Shown here piece by piece: positions 1-6,203 of a stretch of 6,532 bases of DNA. Source of the DNA: JBEKYD01 sp049509915 (GTDB lineage Bacteria > Acidobacteriota > Terriglobia > Bryobacterales > Bryobacteraceae). The notes beneath the pieces were generated by a model, which did not search any database, was not told the DNA's origin, and saw only the letters and a list, made by a program, of their open reading frames with translations. The translations under genes were made by a program, and so were the position numbers. Numbering within the stretch: the stretch's first letter is position 1; each line of letters opens with the position of its first letter. The DNA is taken from contig JBEKZL010000348.1 of the NCBI GenBank assembly GCA_049509915.1, positions 1 to 6,532 on the forward strand, given 5' to 3'.

Positions 1-1229
1 TTATCCGCAATGACGATGGCGTCGTCGACCACGATGCCCAGCACCATGATCAGCGCGGCGATCGAAACCTGGTTCAACTGGATGCCGATCGTGTCCAGTA
101 CGCCGAGCGACGTCATCACCGTAACCGGAATCGCCACCGCCGCGATCACCGCGACGCGCAACGGCAGCAGCACGATGGTGACCAGAATGACCGCGCCGAT
201 CGCCAGCAGGAATTCGCGGCTCAGGTCGGCGATGCGCGTTCTGACGACGGCGGGCTGGTTGGCGATTGGATCGACGTGGATATCGGGCGGCAATAGCGCG
301 GACAGACGGGCAAAGACGGCGCCCAGCTCGTCGCCCAACTCGACGATGTTCTTTCCCTTCTGCATCTCGATGGACAGCATGACGCTCGGCTCGCCGTCGT
401 AGCGGACCACGAAGGACGGATCCTGGTAGCGGCGTTCCACCTTGGCGAAATCGCGAATATACACCGGCTGCCCGGTGCGCGATATATCCACCAGCACGCT
501 GCCGATCTGGTCTTCGGTGGTGAACAGTCCGGTGGCGCGAAGGGGGATTCTCTCCGCGCCGATATCGAGGTTGCCGGCGCTCTGGACGATGTTGCGCTGC
601 TGCAGGGACTCGATGACGCGCAGCGGATCGGCGAAGTATTGCGAGATCCGCTCCAGGCTGCTGGTGATCCAGATCTGTTCGCCCTGCTCGCCGTAGGTGG
701 CCAGTTTGCCCACGTTGCGGACACCCCGCAGCTCGTCCTGAATGCGGTCCACGTAGTCGCGCAGTTCGCGATAGCCGTAACGCCGGCCATGAACGGCGAG
801 CAACATGGCGACCGTGTCGCCGAAATCGGAGTTGACGATGGGGCCGCGCACACCGGCCGGCAGTTCGGTGAGGGCGGTTTCGATCAGCTCCAGGCGCAGT
901 TTGGCCCAGAACTGGTCGGCGTTCTTGACGTTCTCCTCGAGCTCCACCTTAATGGTCACCAGGCCCGGCCGGCTGGTGGAGTAGGTTTTCTGTTTGCGCA
1001 CCTCCGGGAACTTCAAGATGTGCTCTTCCAGCTTTCTGGTAACCTGCTGCTCCACCTGTTCGGAGGTGGCGCCGGGATAGGCGGCCAGCACCAGGCCCTG
1101 GCGAATGGTAATGCTGGGATCCTCGGTGCGCGGCATGGTCAGAAACGCATGGATCCCGACCGCCACCGCCATGGCCGCCAGGATGACCGACACGAGCGGA
1201 TAGCGCAAAGAGCCTTTGATGGGGTTCAT
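1..1229 (-). CDS. RND efflux permease, N-terminal part (cut by left edge)
   Basis: Inner-membrane proton-driven pump subunit of a tripartite efflux system. Starting at the ATG at 1229-1227, 409 codons are open to the window edge, roughly the first 40% of a family member of about 1,020-1,070 residues. TM1 lies at residues ~11-31. The periplasmic porter region follows, with AAYPGAT at 49-55, the usual place of the family's YPGA motif. TM2 is ~340-357, TM3 ~359-378 and TM4 ~388-409. TM4 carries MVLGIVVDDAIVIAD with the paired aspartates D402/D403, equivalent to AcrB D407/D408 of the proton relay. The double Asp favours the HAE (drug or hydrophobic compound) branch over the metal-exporting HME branch. 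The start is 4 bases after the adaptor gene's stop and has a GAGGT ribosome site 6 bases upstream. Substrate is unknown. Family assignment is very secure; the C-terminal half is not in the window. Confidence 0.95.
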   Translation of the reverse strand, partial: MNPIKGSLRYPLVSVILAAMAVAVGIHAFLTMPRTEDPSITIRQGLVLAAYPGATSEQVEQQVTRKLEEHILKFPEVRKQKTYSTSRPGLVTIKVELEENVKNADQFWAKLRLELIETALTELPAGVRGPIVNSDFGDTVAMLLAVHGRRYGYRELRDYVDRIQDELRGVRNVGKLATYGEQGEQIWITSSLERISQYFADPLRVIESLQQRNIVQSAGNLDIGAERIPLRATGLFTTEDQIGSVLVDISRTGQPVYIRDFAKVERRYQDPSFVVRYDGEPSVMLSIEMQKGKNIVELGDELGAVFARLSALLPPDIHVDPIANQPAVVRTRIADLSREFLLAIGAVILVTIVLLPLRVAVIAAVAIPVTVMTSLGVLDTIGIQLNQVSIAALIMVLGIVVDDAIVIAD

Positions 1230-1233
1230 GCGC

Positions 1234-2436
1234 CTACCTCGCCTCCGGCGCGGCGGCTACGGTAACACCGTCGCGAAGCCGCTCCTGGCCGGCAACGACG
1301 ACGGACTCGTCGCCCTCGAGACCGCTCTTGATCTGGATCTCCCGGCCGTAAACCGTGCCCGTTTCGACGCGCTTCGAGTACACCCGCTTCTGCCCGGGGA
1401 AATAGACGAACACCACGGTGGCGCCCTGCGGATCGTGCAGCACCGATTCTCCGGGCAGCGTCATGGCGTCGAGCGCGAGATCGCTGCGAACCTGTGCCTC
1501 CGCGATCATGCCCACCCGGAGCGTATGCTTCGGGTTGGGAACCCGGATGCGGACCATGTAGGTGCGGGTGGTGGGATCGGCCGCGACATTGATCAACCGG
1601 ACCGTGCCTTCGAACGCCTCGCCCGGCGCGGCCGGGACTTGAACCGCGGCACTCTGGCCAAGCCTCACCAGATGGATGTCGGTTTCCGGCACACCCACGG
1701 TGATTTCCACCGGGTCGAGCTCGACGATCTGGAAAACCGGGCGCCCCGGGGAAGCCATCTCACCGACCTGAACCGAGCGGCTCGAGACAAAGCCGCTCAC
1801 CGGTGAGCGGAGGGTGGCGTCTTCGAGGTGCTTGCGCGCGATGCCGGCGGCCGCGACCGCCTGATCGTAGACCGCCCGCGCCTGCGCGCGATCTTCCTTC
1901 TGGCCGCCCGCCTGCGCCTGCCTGTACTGCTGCCCGGCCGCCTCATAAGCGGCTTCGAATTTATGGAAATCGTTGGGCGCAAGGCTCTTCGAATCGTAAA
2001 GCTGCTTCATGCGGCGGTACTCGTCCTCGGCCCGTGCAAAGGCAATCCGCGCCTGTTCGAGGACCTCCGGGCGCACCGGAGATTCGGCCTTGTCGCGCGC
2101 AGCCCGTGCCGCCGCCACCTGTGCTTCGGCGGCTTCGACCGCGAGCGTATAGTCGCCCGGATCGATCCTCGCCAGCTCTTGTCCCTTCCGGACGGCGTCG
2201 CCCTCCCTGGGGCCGGCTTCCACCACTTTGCCCGAAACCACGAAAGCAAGGTTGGCGGGCTCGCTCCACGAGACCACCGACCCGCTGACCGGAACGGTTT
2301 GGGCGGTGTGAATGCGGCGGACGTTCCCGACCTTGACGGGGATAGCGGCCGCCGGCGCGTGCCCGCCGTCTCCAGGAGACGAGCACGACGCGGCCACGCC
2401 GGCCAGAAAAATCAAAAGCGGAATTTTCGGGTCCAT
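1234..2436 (-). CDS. RND periplasmic adaptor (HlyD/AcrA-type membrane fusion protein), lipoprotein
   Basis: Periplasmic adaptor that links the RND permease to an outer-membrane channel; 400 residues, a normal length for the family. The N-terminus is a short signal peptide with a hydrophobic core at 5-16 and a probable lipidation cysteine at C18 (context VAASC, a slightly loose lipobox), so it is probably anchored by lipid. The first lipoyl half is at ~63-92, with VVSGKV and GDAVRKGQ. An Ala/Glu/Arg-rich alpha-helical hairpin spans ~97-206. The second lipoyl half (LRSPVSGFV at 209-217) runs to ~240. The beta-barrel domain follows, with the family-typical DPTTRTYMVRI (287-297) and LRVGMIAEAQV (306-316). 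A membrane-proximal domain fills the C-terminus. The ATG at 2436 is 3 bases after the TetR stop and has a GAGGT site 5 bases upstream. Order and spacing place it in one transcript with the regulator and permease. Confidence 0.95.
   Translation of the reverse strand: MDPKIPLLIFLAGVAASCSSPGDGGHAPAAAIPVKVGNVRRIHTAQTVPVSGSVVSWSEPANLAFVVSGKVVEAGPREGDAVRKGQELARIDPGDYTLAVEAAEAQVAAARAARDKAESPVRPEVLEQARIAFARAEDEYRRMKQLYDSKSLAPNDFHKFEAAYEAAGQQYRQAQAGGQKEDRAQARAVYDQAVAAAGIARKHLEDATLRSPVSGFVSSRSVQVGEMASPGRPVFQIVELDPVEITVGVPETDIHLVRLGQSAAVQVPAAPGEAFEGTVRLINVAADPTTRTYMVRIRVPNPKHTLRVGMIAEAQVRSDLALDAMTLPGESVLHDPQGATVVFVYFPGQKRVYSKRVETGTVYGREIQIKSGLEGDESVVVAGQERLRDGVTVAAAPEAR
1236..1240 (-). promoter_or_regulatory. 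Ribosome binding site of the RND permease
   Basis: GAGGT on the minus strand, with 6 bases before the ATG at 1229. It overlaps the first base of the adaptor gene's TAG stop codon, which suggests that terminating ribosomes re-initiate here. It supports the chosen permease start. Confidence 0.6.
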
Positions 2437-2439
2437 GGA

Positions 2440-3099
2440 TTACCTCTTATCTTTCGAGCCCCGCCGGCCACGGCTGGGCGCTTGATCGGGCGGACGGGGG
2501 ACGAGACGGTCGAACGCCAGTTTTCGGGATTCGGCGAGGGTGGCCTCGAATGCCGCGTCCGAGGCGAGCATCGACAGCATGCCAAGACCCTGGGCGGCGG
2601 CCAGCAGCGACACCGCGATGGTGCGCGGGCTTTCGGCCGGCGCCAGGCCGGCTTCGGAAAGGTACTGCTCGACGAGGTTGGAATACGCGTCCAATTCCTG
2701 GCGCCAGAGGGCGCTCAGCCGTTTCTTGAGCGAACGCTGGCGCAGCGCGCGCAAGTTGAATTCGGTCCTCAGAATCGTCCACGTTCGCTGCTGCCACTGG
2801 TCCGCGTACCAATCCCGGGCGGCGCGGAAACGCTCATTGGCATCTTCCTTCTCGCGCAAAATCGCGTTCAAGGCGTGCTGCGATTCGATGCGTTTTTTGT
2901 CGAGGAGCGCGAGGAAAAGATCATCCTTGCTCTCGAAGTTCGAGTAGAAAGCGCCGCGGGAGAAATTCGCCTCGGCGGCGAGTTGCTCGACCGAAGCCGC
3001 GTCGAAGCCGGCGCGCGCGAACACACGCTCGGCGGATTCGATGAATTTGACGCGCGTCAATTGCTGGCTTTCACGCCGCGTGAGACGCTGTTTAGTCAC
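2440..3099 (-). CDS. TetR/AcrR-family transcriptional regulator
   Basis: Probable local repressor of the efflux operon, of which it is the first gene. From the GTG at 3099 it is 219 residues, a typical TetR size. Residues ~6-62 form the N-terminal DNA-binding domain. After an LTRRESQQLTR lead-in, the helix-turn-helix includes the hallmark SRGAFYSNFESKDDL (47-61). The remaining helical part would be the ligand and dimer domain and is not specific enough to name an inducer. The last ~19 residues are a basic, Pro/Arg-rich tail. Start choice: the frame is open back to a TTG at 3135 (231 residues) with a GTG at 3123, but neither has a clear Shine-Dalgarno. The TTG falls in the predicted -35 box, and family members usually begin just before the LTR.ESQ segment. 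GTG 3099 lies 7 bases after a -10-like TACGAT and also lacks a clear ribosome site, consistent with a leaderless message. Confidence 0.92.
   Translation of the reverse strand: MTKQRLTRRESQQLTRVKFIESAERVFARAGFDAASVEQLAAEANFSRGAFYSNFESKDDLFLALLDKKRIESQHALNAILREKEDANERFRAARDWYADQWQQRTWTILRTEFNLRALRQRSLKKRLSALWRQELDAYSNLVEQYLSEAGLAPAESPRTIAVSLLAAAQGLGMLSMLASDAAFEATLAESRKLAFDRLVPRPPDQAPSRGRRGSKDKR
2442..2446 (-). promoter_or_regulatory. Ribosome binding site of the adaptor gene
   Basis: GAGGT on the minus strand within AAGAGGTAA, 5 bases before the ATG at 2436. It overlaps the TAA stop of the TetR gene, so regulator and adaptor translation are probably coupled. Confidence 0.65.
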
Positions 3100-3106
3100 A
3101 TTCAGG

Positions 3107-3135
3107 ATCGTATCCGAATACACTCGTGAATGCAA
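3107..3135 (-). promoter_or_regulatory. Putative promoter of the tetR-adaptor-RND operon
   Basis: On the minus strand, TTGCAT (3135-3130) is separated by exactly 17 bases from TACGAT (3112-3107). The -10 keeps the key T, A, A, T positions; the -35 keeps only TTG. The -10 ends 7 bases before the GTG at 3099, so transcription would begin at or next to the start codon. This is a prediction from spacing and resemblance only. Confidence 0.4.
3116..3133. promoter_or_regulatory. Candidate TetR operator (imperfect dyad in the promoter spacer)
   Basis: The core ATACACTCGTGAAT (3118-3131) is an imperfect palindrome with CAC/GTG inner arms and AT outer arms. Extended to 3116-3133, 6 of 9 base pairs are symmetric. 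It sits between and partly over the -35 and -10 of the regulator's own promoter, where many TetR operators lie. Binding here would block polymerase and give autorepression. The role is inferred from position. Confidence 0.35.
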
Positions 3136-3206
3136 TATTGGCGAGAGGCTTGGTACTCACGTTTGGGTTTGCGGTGACGTGGTCCGACCGCTCCCTAACG
3201 GCCGCG

Positions 3207-3240
3207 GCCCCGAAAGGATTGAATCTGCGATAATCGGGGC
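3207..3240. repeat. Perfect 7-base inverted repeat bracketing the phosphatase promoter
   Basis: GCCCCGA at 3207-3213 is the exact reverse complement of TCGGGGC at 3234-3240, with 20 bases between. The right arm shares a base with the -10 and ends immediately before the GTG at 3241. It could be a binding site for a dimeric regulator or, if a transcript starts upstream, an RNA stem that hides the start. It has no T-run and is not a terminator. Confidence 0.5.
3226..3234 (+). promoter_or_regulatory. Putative extended -10 promoter, leaderless start
   Basis: TGCGATAAT matches the extended -10 pattern (TG, one base, then GATAAT, 5 of 6 to TATAAT). No -35 is evident at 16-19 bases, as is usual for extended -10 promoters. 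Six bases separate it from the GTG at 3241, so the predicted transcript begins at the start codon. This would explain the absence of a properly spaced ribosome site there. Confidence 0.45.
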
Positions 3241-4086
3241 GTGCCGCAGCGTAATAACTACGTGCTCGTGGTGCTCGATAGTTGCCGATACGACGCGTTC
3301 TTGAAGGCCCGCCCGGCAGTCATGCGAAAACTGGGGCGTCTGGAGCGCCGCTGGTCCTACGCATCCTGGACCTCGCCGTCCCACTACAACCTGCTGATGG
3401 GGTTGATGCCGCACACGAGTCCCACCCACGTGTTCTCTTCGGTGTACTACAAGCGGGACCTGCTGAAATACAACGAACGCCTGGGAACGACGGACTTCGA
3501 GTTCAAATCGCTGGTCCCCCGGCTCTACCTGCCGCCGTTCCTGAAGGACACGCTAGGTTACGCCACGCACGCCATGGTTTCGCTGCCGGTGTTAAATCCA
3601 AAGACGCCGATCAACACCGGTTTCGACACGTTCCGGCTGATGGACCGGCACAACGACATGCGGGCCATGGTGCGCGCCATGAAGTTTCCCGAGGACAAAC
3701 CCTCCTTCTACCTGCTGAACGTGGGCGAAACGCACTATCCGTATGCGCTGCCCGGCGAACCGGAAGAAAGCTGGCCGCGCATCCACGGCGTACACGGGGT
3801 TTTTGAGCACCTGGACGAATCGGTGGTGGGCGGCAAGCTGGCGCTGCGGAAAAGCAGGTTTTTCGACCAGCGTCAACTTGCCGCGCTTCGGCAGCGGCAG
3901 ATTGCGGCGGTGAAGTATCTGGACACGGTATTCGAGGAGCTATTCGATCTGCTCCCCAACAACAGCTACGTGACCATTACGGCCGATCATGGAGAGCTAT
4001 TCGGAGAAGACGGATATTTCGGCCACGGCCCGATCGTACACGACAAGGTGCTCGAAGTCCCGTTCATCGAGGGCAAGCTGCGGTGA
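3241..4086 (+). CDS. Short alkaline-phosphatase-superfamily (sulfatase-like) hydrolase, Thr nucleophile
   Basis: Metal-dependent phospho- or sulfo-ester hydrolase or transferase of the alkaline phosphatase/sulfatase fold, 281 residues; substrate unknown. After a beta-strand (YVLVVL), D13 in LDSCRYD is the first metal ligand. The nucleophile segment TSPSHYNLLMG (44-54) puts T44 where sulfatases have the Cys that becomes formylglycine, so this is more like the Thr-using phosphotransferase branch than a true sulfatase. ETHYPY gives H165. The C-terminal metal motif is TADHGE with D249/H250, followed by GHGPIVH (H262, H267). No signal peptide or membrane segment is seen, so it is probably cytoplasmic. 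GTG 3241 is the first possible start after an in-frame TGA at 3220, and the next GTG codons would delete most of the first strand. It ends soon after EVPF, much shorter than classical sulfatases. Its last 4 bases overlap the next gene. Confidence 0.9.
   Translation: MPQRNNYVLVVLDSCRYDAFLKARPAVMRKLGRLERRWSYASWTSPSHYNLLMGLMPHTSPTHVFSSVYYKRDLLKYNERLGTTDFEFKSLVPRLYLPPFLKDTLGYATHAMVSLPVLNPKTPINTGFDTFRLMDRHNDMRAMVRAMKFPEDKPSFYLLNVGETHYPYALPGEPEESWPRIHGVHGVFEHLDESVVGGKLALRKSRFFDQRQLAALRQRQIAAVKYLDTVFEELFDLLPNNSYVTITADHGELFGEDGYFGHGPIVHDKVLEVPFIEGKLR
4069..4073 (+). promoter_or_regulatory. Ribosome binding site of the phosphodiesterase gene
   Basis: GAGGG inside the end of the preceding gene, 9 bases before the GTG at 4083. 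Together with the GTGA stop/start overlap it indicates translational coupling and supports GTG 4083 as the start. Confidence 0.5.
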
Positions 4087-6101
4087 TTGGGTTCCCGATT
4101 CCGCCAGCCTACATTGGGCCCGGCGCGGGGTTTGCATTTCTCGGTTCCTTCCTGACGCTGGCGGCCGGCATGCTGCTGGGTGCGTTGTCGGTGCTGCTGT
4201 GGCCCTTCCGGGTATTGTGGCGGCTGGTGCGCGGGCGCCGCGGGTACGCGCGGGCCAAGGTGCGGAAAGTAATCGTGCTGGGGCTGGACGGGTACGACGC
4301 GGCCATTACCGAACGGCTGATCGAAGAGGGCAAGCTGCCGAACCTGGCGCGGTTGCGCGCGAGCGGCAGCTACCGCCGCCTGCGCACCACTTTCCCCGCG
4401 CTCTCCCCGGTAGCCTGGTCCACCTTCGCGACCGGCGTGAGCCCGGCCAAGCACAACATCTTCGATTTCCTCGACCGGGACCTGCGCACCTACCTGCCGC
4501 AATTGTCCTCGGCCCGCGTCGGCACCCCGCGCCGGGTGCTGAAGCTCGGCCGCTACCGCATCCCGCTCAGCCGGACGCCGGTGGAATTGCGCCGCAAGAG
4601 CCGAACGTTCTGGAGCATTCTGGGCGAGCGCGGGGTGGACTCGACGATTCTGCGCGTTCCCATCACCTTTCCCGCCGAACCGTTCCCGGGCCGGCTACTC
4701 TCGGGCATGTGCGTCCCCGACCTGCGCGGAACCCAGGGCAGTTTCTCCCAGTTCACCACCCGGGTCGACGAAGTCCAATACGAGAGTGGCAGCCGCTATC
4801 CGTTGCATCGCAAAGGGGACTGGCTGGAAGGGCGGATCGAGGGGCCGGCGGACGCGTTCCAGGCGAGCGGCGCGCCGCTTACGATTCCGCTGCGAGTGCG
4901 CGTCGAGGCGCCAGACCGCGTCGAGCTGGAAGTCGGCCACGAGCACCTCCAGTTGCGCGCCGGCGAGTATAGCGGTTGGCTGCCACTCGAATTCAGGTCC
5001 GCTCTGGGGCCTAAGGCTTGCGGCCTGGTGCGGTTCCTCGCGACCGAAACCGCCCCGCACGTTTCGCTGTACATGACCCCGATCCAGCTCGACCCGGAAC
5101 GGCCCGCGCTGCCGATCAGCCATCCCTCCAGCTACGCCGCGTATCTGGCGGGACTGGCCGGTCCCTTCGCCACCGCGGGGCTGGCCGAGGACACCTGGGC
5201 GCTCAACGAGCGGGTGATCGACGAGGACGCGTTCCTGAAGCAGTCCTGGGATATTTTCGAGGAGCGGCGCTCGATGTTTCTGTCCGCCCTGAAGGCCGCG
5301 CGGCGCGGCGTGGTGGCCTGTGTGTTTGACACGAGCGACCGCCTGCAGCATATGTTTCACCGCCAGATGAACGAGCCCGGCAACCCGCACGGCGCGGTGA
5401 TTGAAGAGATGTACCGGCGCATGGACGCATTGGTGGGCGAGACACTGCCATTCGTGGACGAGCGAACCGCCCTGTTCGTGCTTTCCGATCACGGCTTCCG
5501 CTCGTTCCAGCGCTCGGTACATATCAACACGTGGCTGCACCGGAACGAGTATCTCGCGCTGCGGGAAACGCATCGGGAGAACGGCGCAGTTTCCGCGCCT
5601 TTCTTCGCGGACGTGGATTGGACAAGAACGCGCGCCTACGCGCTGGGGCTCTCGGGCCTGTATCTGAATCTGAGCGGCAGAGAAGCCCAAGGGATCGTGC
5701 GGGCCGGCGACGCCGGGGCGGTGGCCAGCGAGATCGCCTCCGGGCTGACCGCGCTGCGCGACGAGGATGGCGGCGTGCCGGTGGCCCACGTGTATGCCAC
5801 GGCTTCGCTCTACCGCGGCCCGTATCTGGAGGCGGCGCCGGACCTGATCGTGGGCTACGGCGACGGATACCGCGTTTCCTGGGAATCGGCGATTGGCCAG
5901 GTGACCGGGCGCCTCATCGAGGATAATCCCAAGGCCTGGAGCGGCGATCACGCGGTCGATCCGGTTCTCGTGCCGGGGGTGCTTTTCTCGAACCTGCGCC
6001 TGGCGGCAGCCAACCCCGGCATCGAGGACCTGGCGCCCACGGTTCTCGATCTGTTCGGCGTCGCCCGGCCGGAATGGATGGATGGGCGCGCGCTAACTTA
6101 A
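4083..6101 (+). CDS. Membrane-anchored type I phosphodiesterase/nucleotide pyrophosphatase-like enzyme
   Basis: Alkaline-phosphatase-superfamily phosphodiesterase, 672 residues. The N-terminus has an uncharged AYIGPGAGF segment (9-17), a hydrophobic stretch ~17-42 and an Arg-rich stop (43-61). The positive charges after the membrane segment suggest the catalytic domain faces the cytoplasm. Catalytic set: D69 (VLGLDGYD), nucleophile-position S108 (LSPVAWSTFATG, 107-118), D419 and H423 (SDRLQH), D469/H470 (LSDHGF) and H623 (SGDH). A ~300-residue insert separates the nucleophile from D419. It includes a beta-rich part (~250-340) and a conserved-looking LPISHPSSYAAYLAGL...EDTWALNE segment that I recognise from similar bacterial proteins annotated only as alkaline phosphatase family. 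The end, DLAPTVLDLFGV, is the normal C-terminus of the fold. It appears intact. It overlaps the upstream gene by 4 bases (GTGA). Substrate (nucleotide, lipid or glycan phosphoester) cannot be read from the sequence. Confidence 0.92.
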   Translation: MIGFPIPPAYIGPGAGFAFLGSFLTLAAGMLLGALSVLLWPFRVLWRLVRGRRGYARAKVRKVIVLGLDGYDAAITERLIEEGKLPNLARLRASGSYRRLRTTFPALSPVAWSTFATGVSPAKHNIFDFLDRDLRTYLPQLSSARVGTPRRVLKLGRYRIPLSRTPVELRRKSRTFWSILGERGVDSTILRVPITFPAEPFPGRLLSGMCVPDLRGTQGSFSQFTTRVDEVQYESGSRYPLHRKGDWLEGRIEGPADAFQASGAPLTIPLRVRVEAPDRVELEVGHEHLQLRAGEYSGWLPLEFRSALGPKACGLVRFLATETAPHVSLYMTPIQLDPERPALPISHPSSYAAYLAGLAGPFATAGLAEDTWALNERVIDEDAFLKQSWDIFEERRSMFLSALKAARRGVVACVFDTSDRLQHMFHRQMNEPGNPHGAVIEEMYRRMDALVGETLPFVDERTALFVLSDHGFRSFQRSVHINTWLHRNEYLALRETHRENGAVSAPFFADVDWTRTRAYALGLSGLYLNLSGREAQGIVRAGDAGAVASEIASGLTALRDEDGGVPVAHVYATASLYRGPYLEAAPDLIVGYGDGYRVSWESAIGQVTGRLIEDNPKAWSGDHAVDPVLVPGVLFSNLRLAAANPGIEDLAPTVLDLFGVARPEWMDGRALT

Positions 6102-6108
6102 GGGGGCG

Positions 6109-6131
6109 GACGCGCTCCCTGGCGCCGCGTC
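6109..6131. repeat. Short GC-rich inverted repeat after the phosphodiesterase gene
   Basis: GACGCG (6109-6114) pairs perfectly with CGCGTC (6126-6131) around an 11-base loop, starting 7 bases after the TAA stop. No T-run follows, so it is at best a weak or factor-assisted transcript end. In GC-rich sequence a stem this short can arise by chance. Confidence 0.25.
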
Positions 6132-6168
6132 GAGACTCCGAACTCCCGAGGTCGGCTTTCAAGCCACA

Positions 6169-6197
6169 TTGCAGGCACGGCCGTTTTGCCGTAGTCT
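6169..6197 (+). promoter_or_regulatory. Weak putative promoter of the toxin-antitoxin module
   Basis: TTGCAG (6169-6174) is separated by 17 bases from TAGTCT (6192-6197), which ends 6 bases before the ATG at 6204. Each box matches consensus at only 3 of 6 positions. The layout mirrors that proposed for the tetR promoter (TTGCA at -35, 17-base spacer, TAnnnT). The GAAGG before the ATG is only 1 base away, too close to be an ordinary ribosome site. Confidence 0.3.
6177..6192. promoter_or_regulatory. Candidate antitoxin operator (dyad)
   Basis: ACGGC-cgtttt-GCCGT is a perfect 5-base-pair dyad with a 6-base centre. It fills the spacer of the putative promoter and touches its -10. Ribbon-helix-helix antitoxins normally autorepress from such sites. 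The function is inferred from position. Confidence 0.35.
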
Positions 6198-6203
6198 GAA
6201 GGC

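Noticed and set aside
1..1229. Heavy-metal (CusA-type) RND pump
   Set aside because: TM4 carries the double Asp (D402/D403) typical of the HAE branch rather than the altered HME pattern.
221..1265. Open frames 221-853 (minus) and 639-1265 (plus)
   Set aside because: Both overlap the RND permease in other frames; the permease frame is continuous to the window edge and carries family motifs.
1828..3129. 433-codon open frame on the plus strand
   Set aside because: It lies antisense to both the adaptor and TetR genes, whose proteins show clear domains. The translation is Arg/Gly/Leu-rich without recognisable motifs, as expected for a shadow frame in GC-rich DNA.
3136..3206. Small RNA or extra small gene in the divergent gap
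   Set aside because: No start codon with a ribosome site leads to a plausible independent peptide, and no stem with a T-run is present. CGGCCGCGGCC at 3199-3209 is self-complementary but is common in GC-rich DNA.
3241..4086. True formylglycine sulfatase
   Set aside because: The nucleophile position in TSPSHYNLLMG is Thr, not the Cys or Ser needed for formylglycine, and the following Arg of the sulfatase signature is His.
4060..4110. Frameshift splitting one long phosphatase into two genes
   Set aside because: Each protein has its own complete set of metal ligands and nucleophile, and the second begins with its own membrane anchor. The GTGA overlap is an ordinary operon junction.
4695..5951. 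418-codon open frame on the minus strand
   Set aside because: Antisense to the phosphodiesterase, whose catalytic motifs are all in the plus frame. The translation is rich in His/Arg/Gly and matches no family I recognise.
6102..6140. Rho-independent terminator after the phosphodiesterase
   Set aside because: The only stem (GACGCG/CGCGTC) is 6 pairs with an 11-base loop and no T-run follows.
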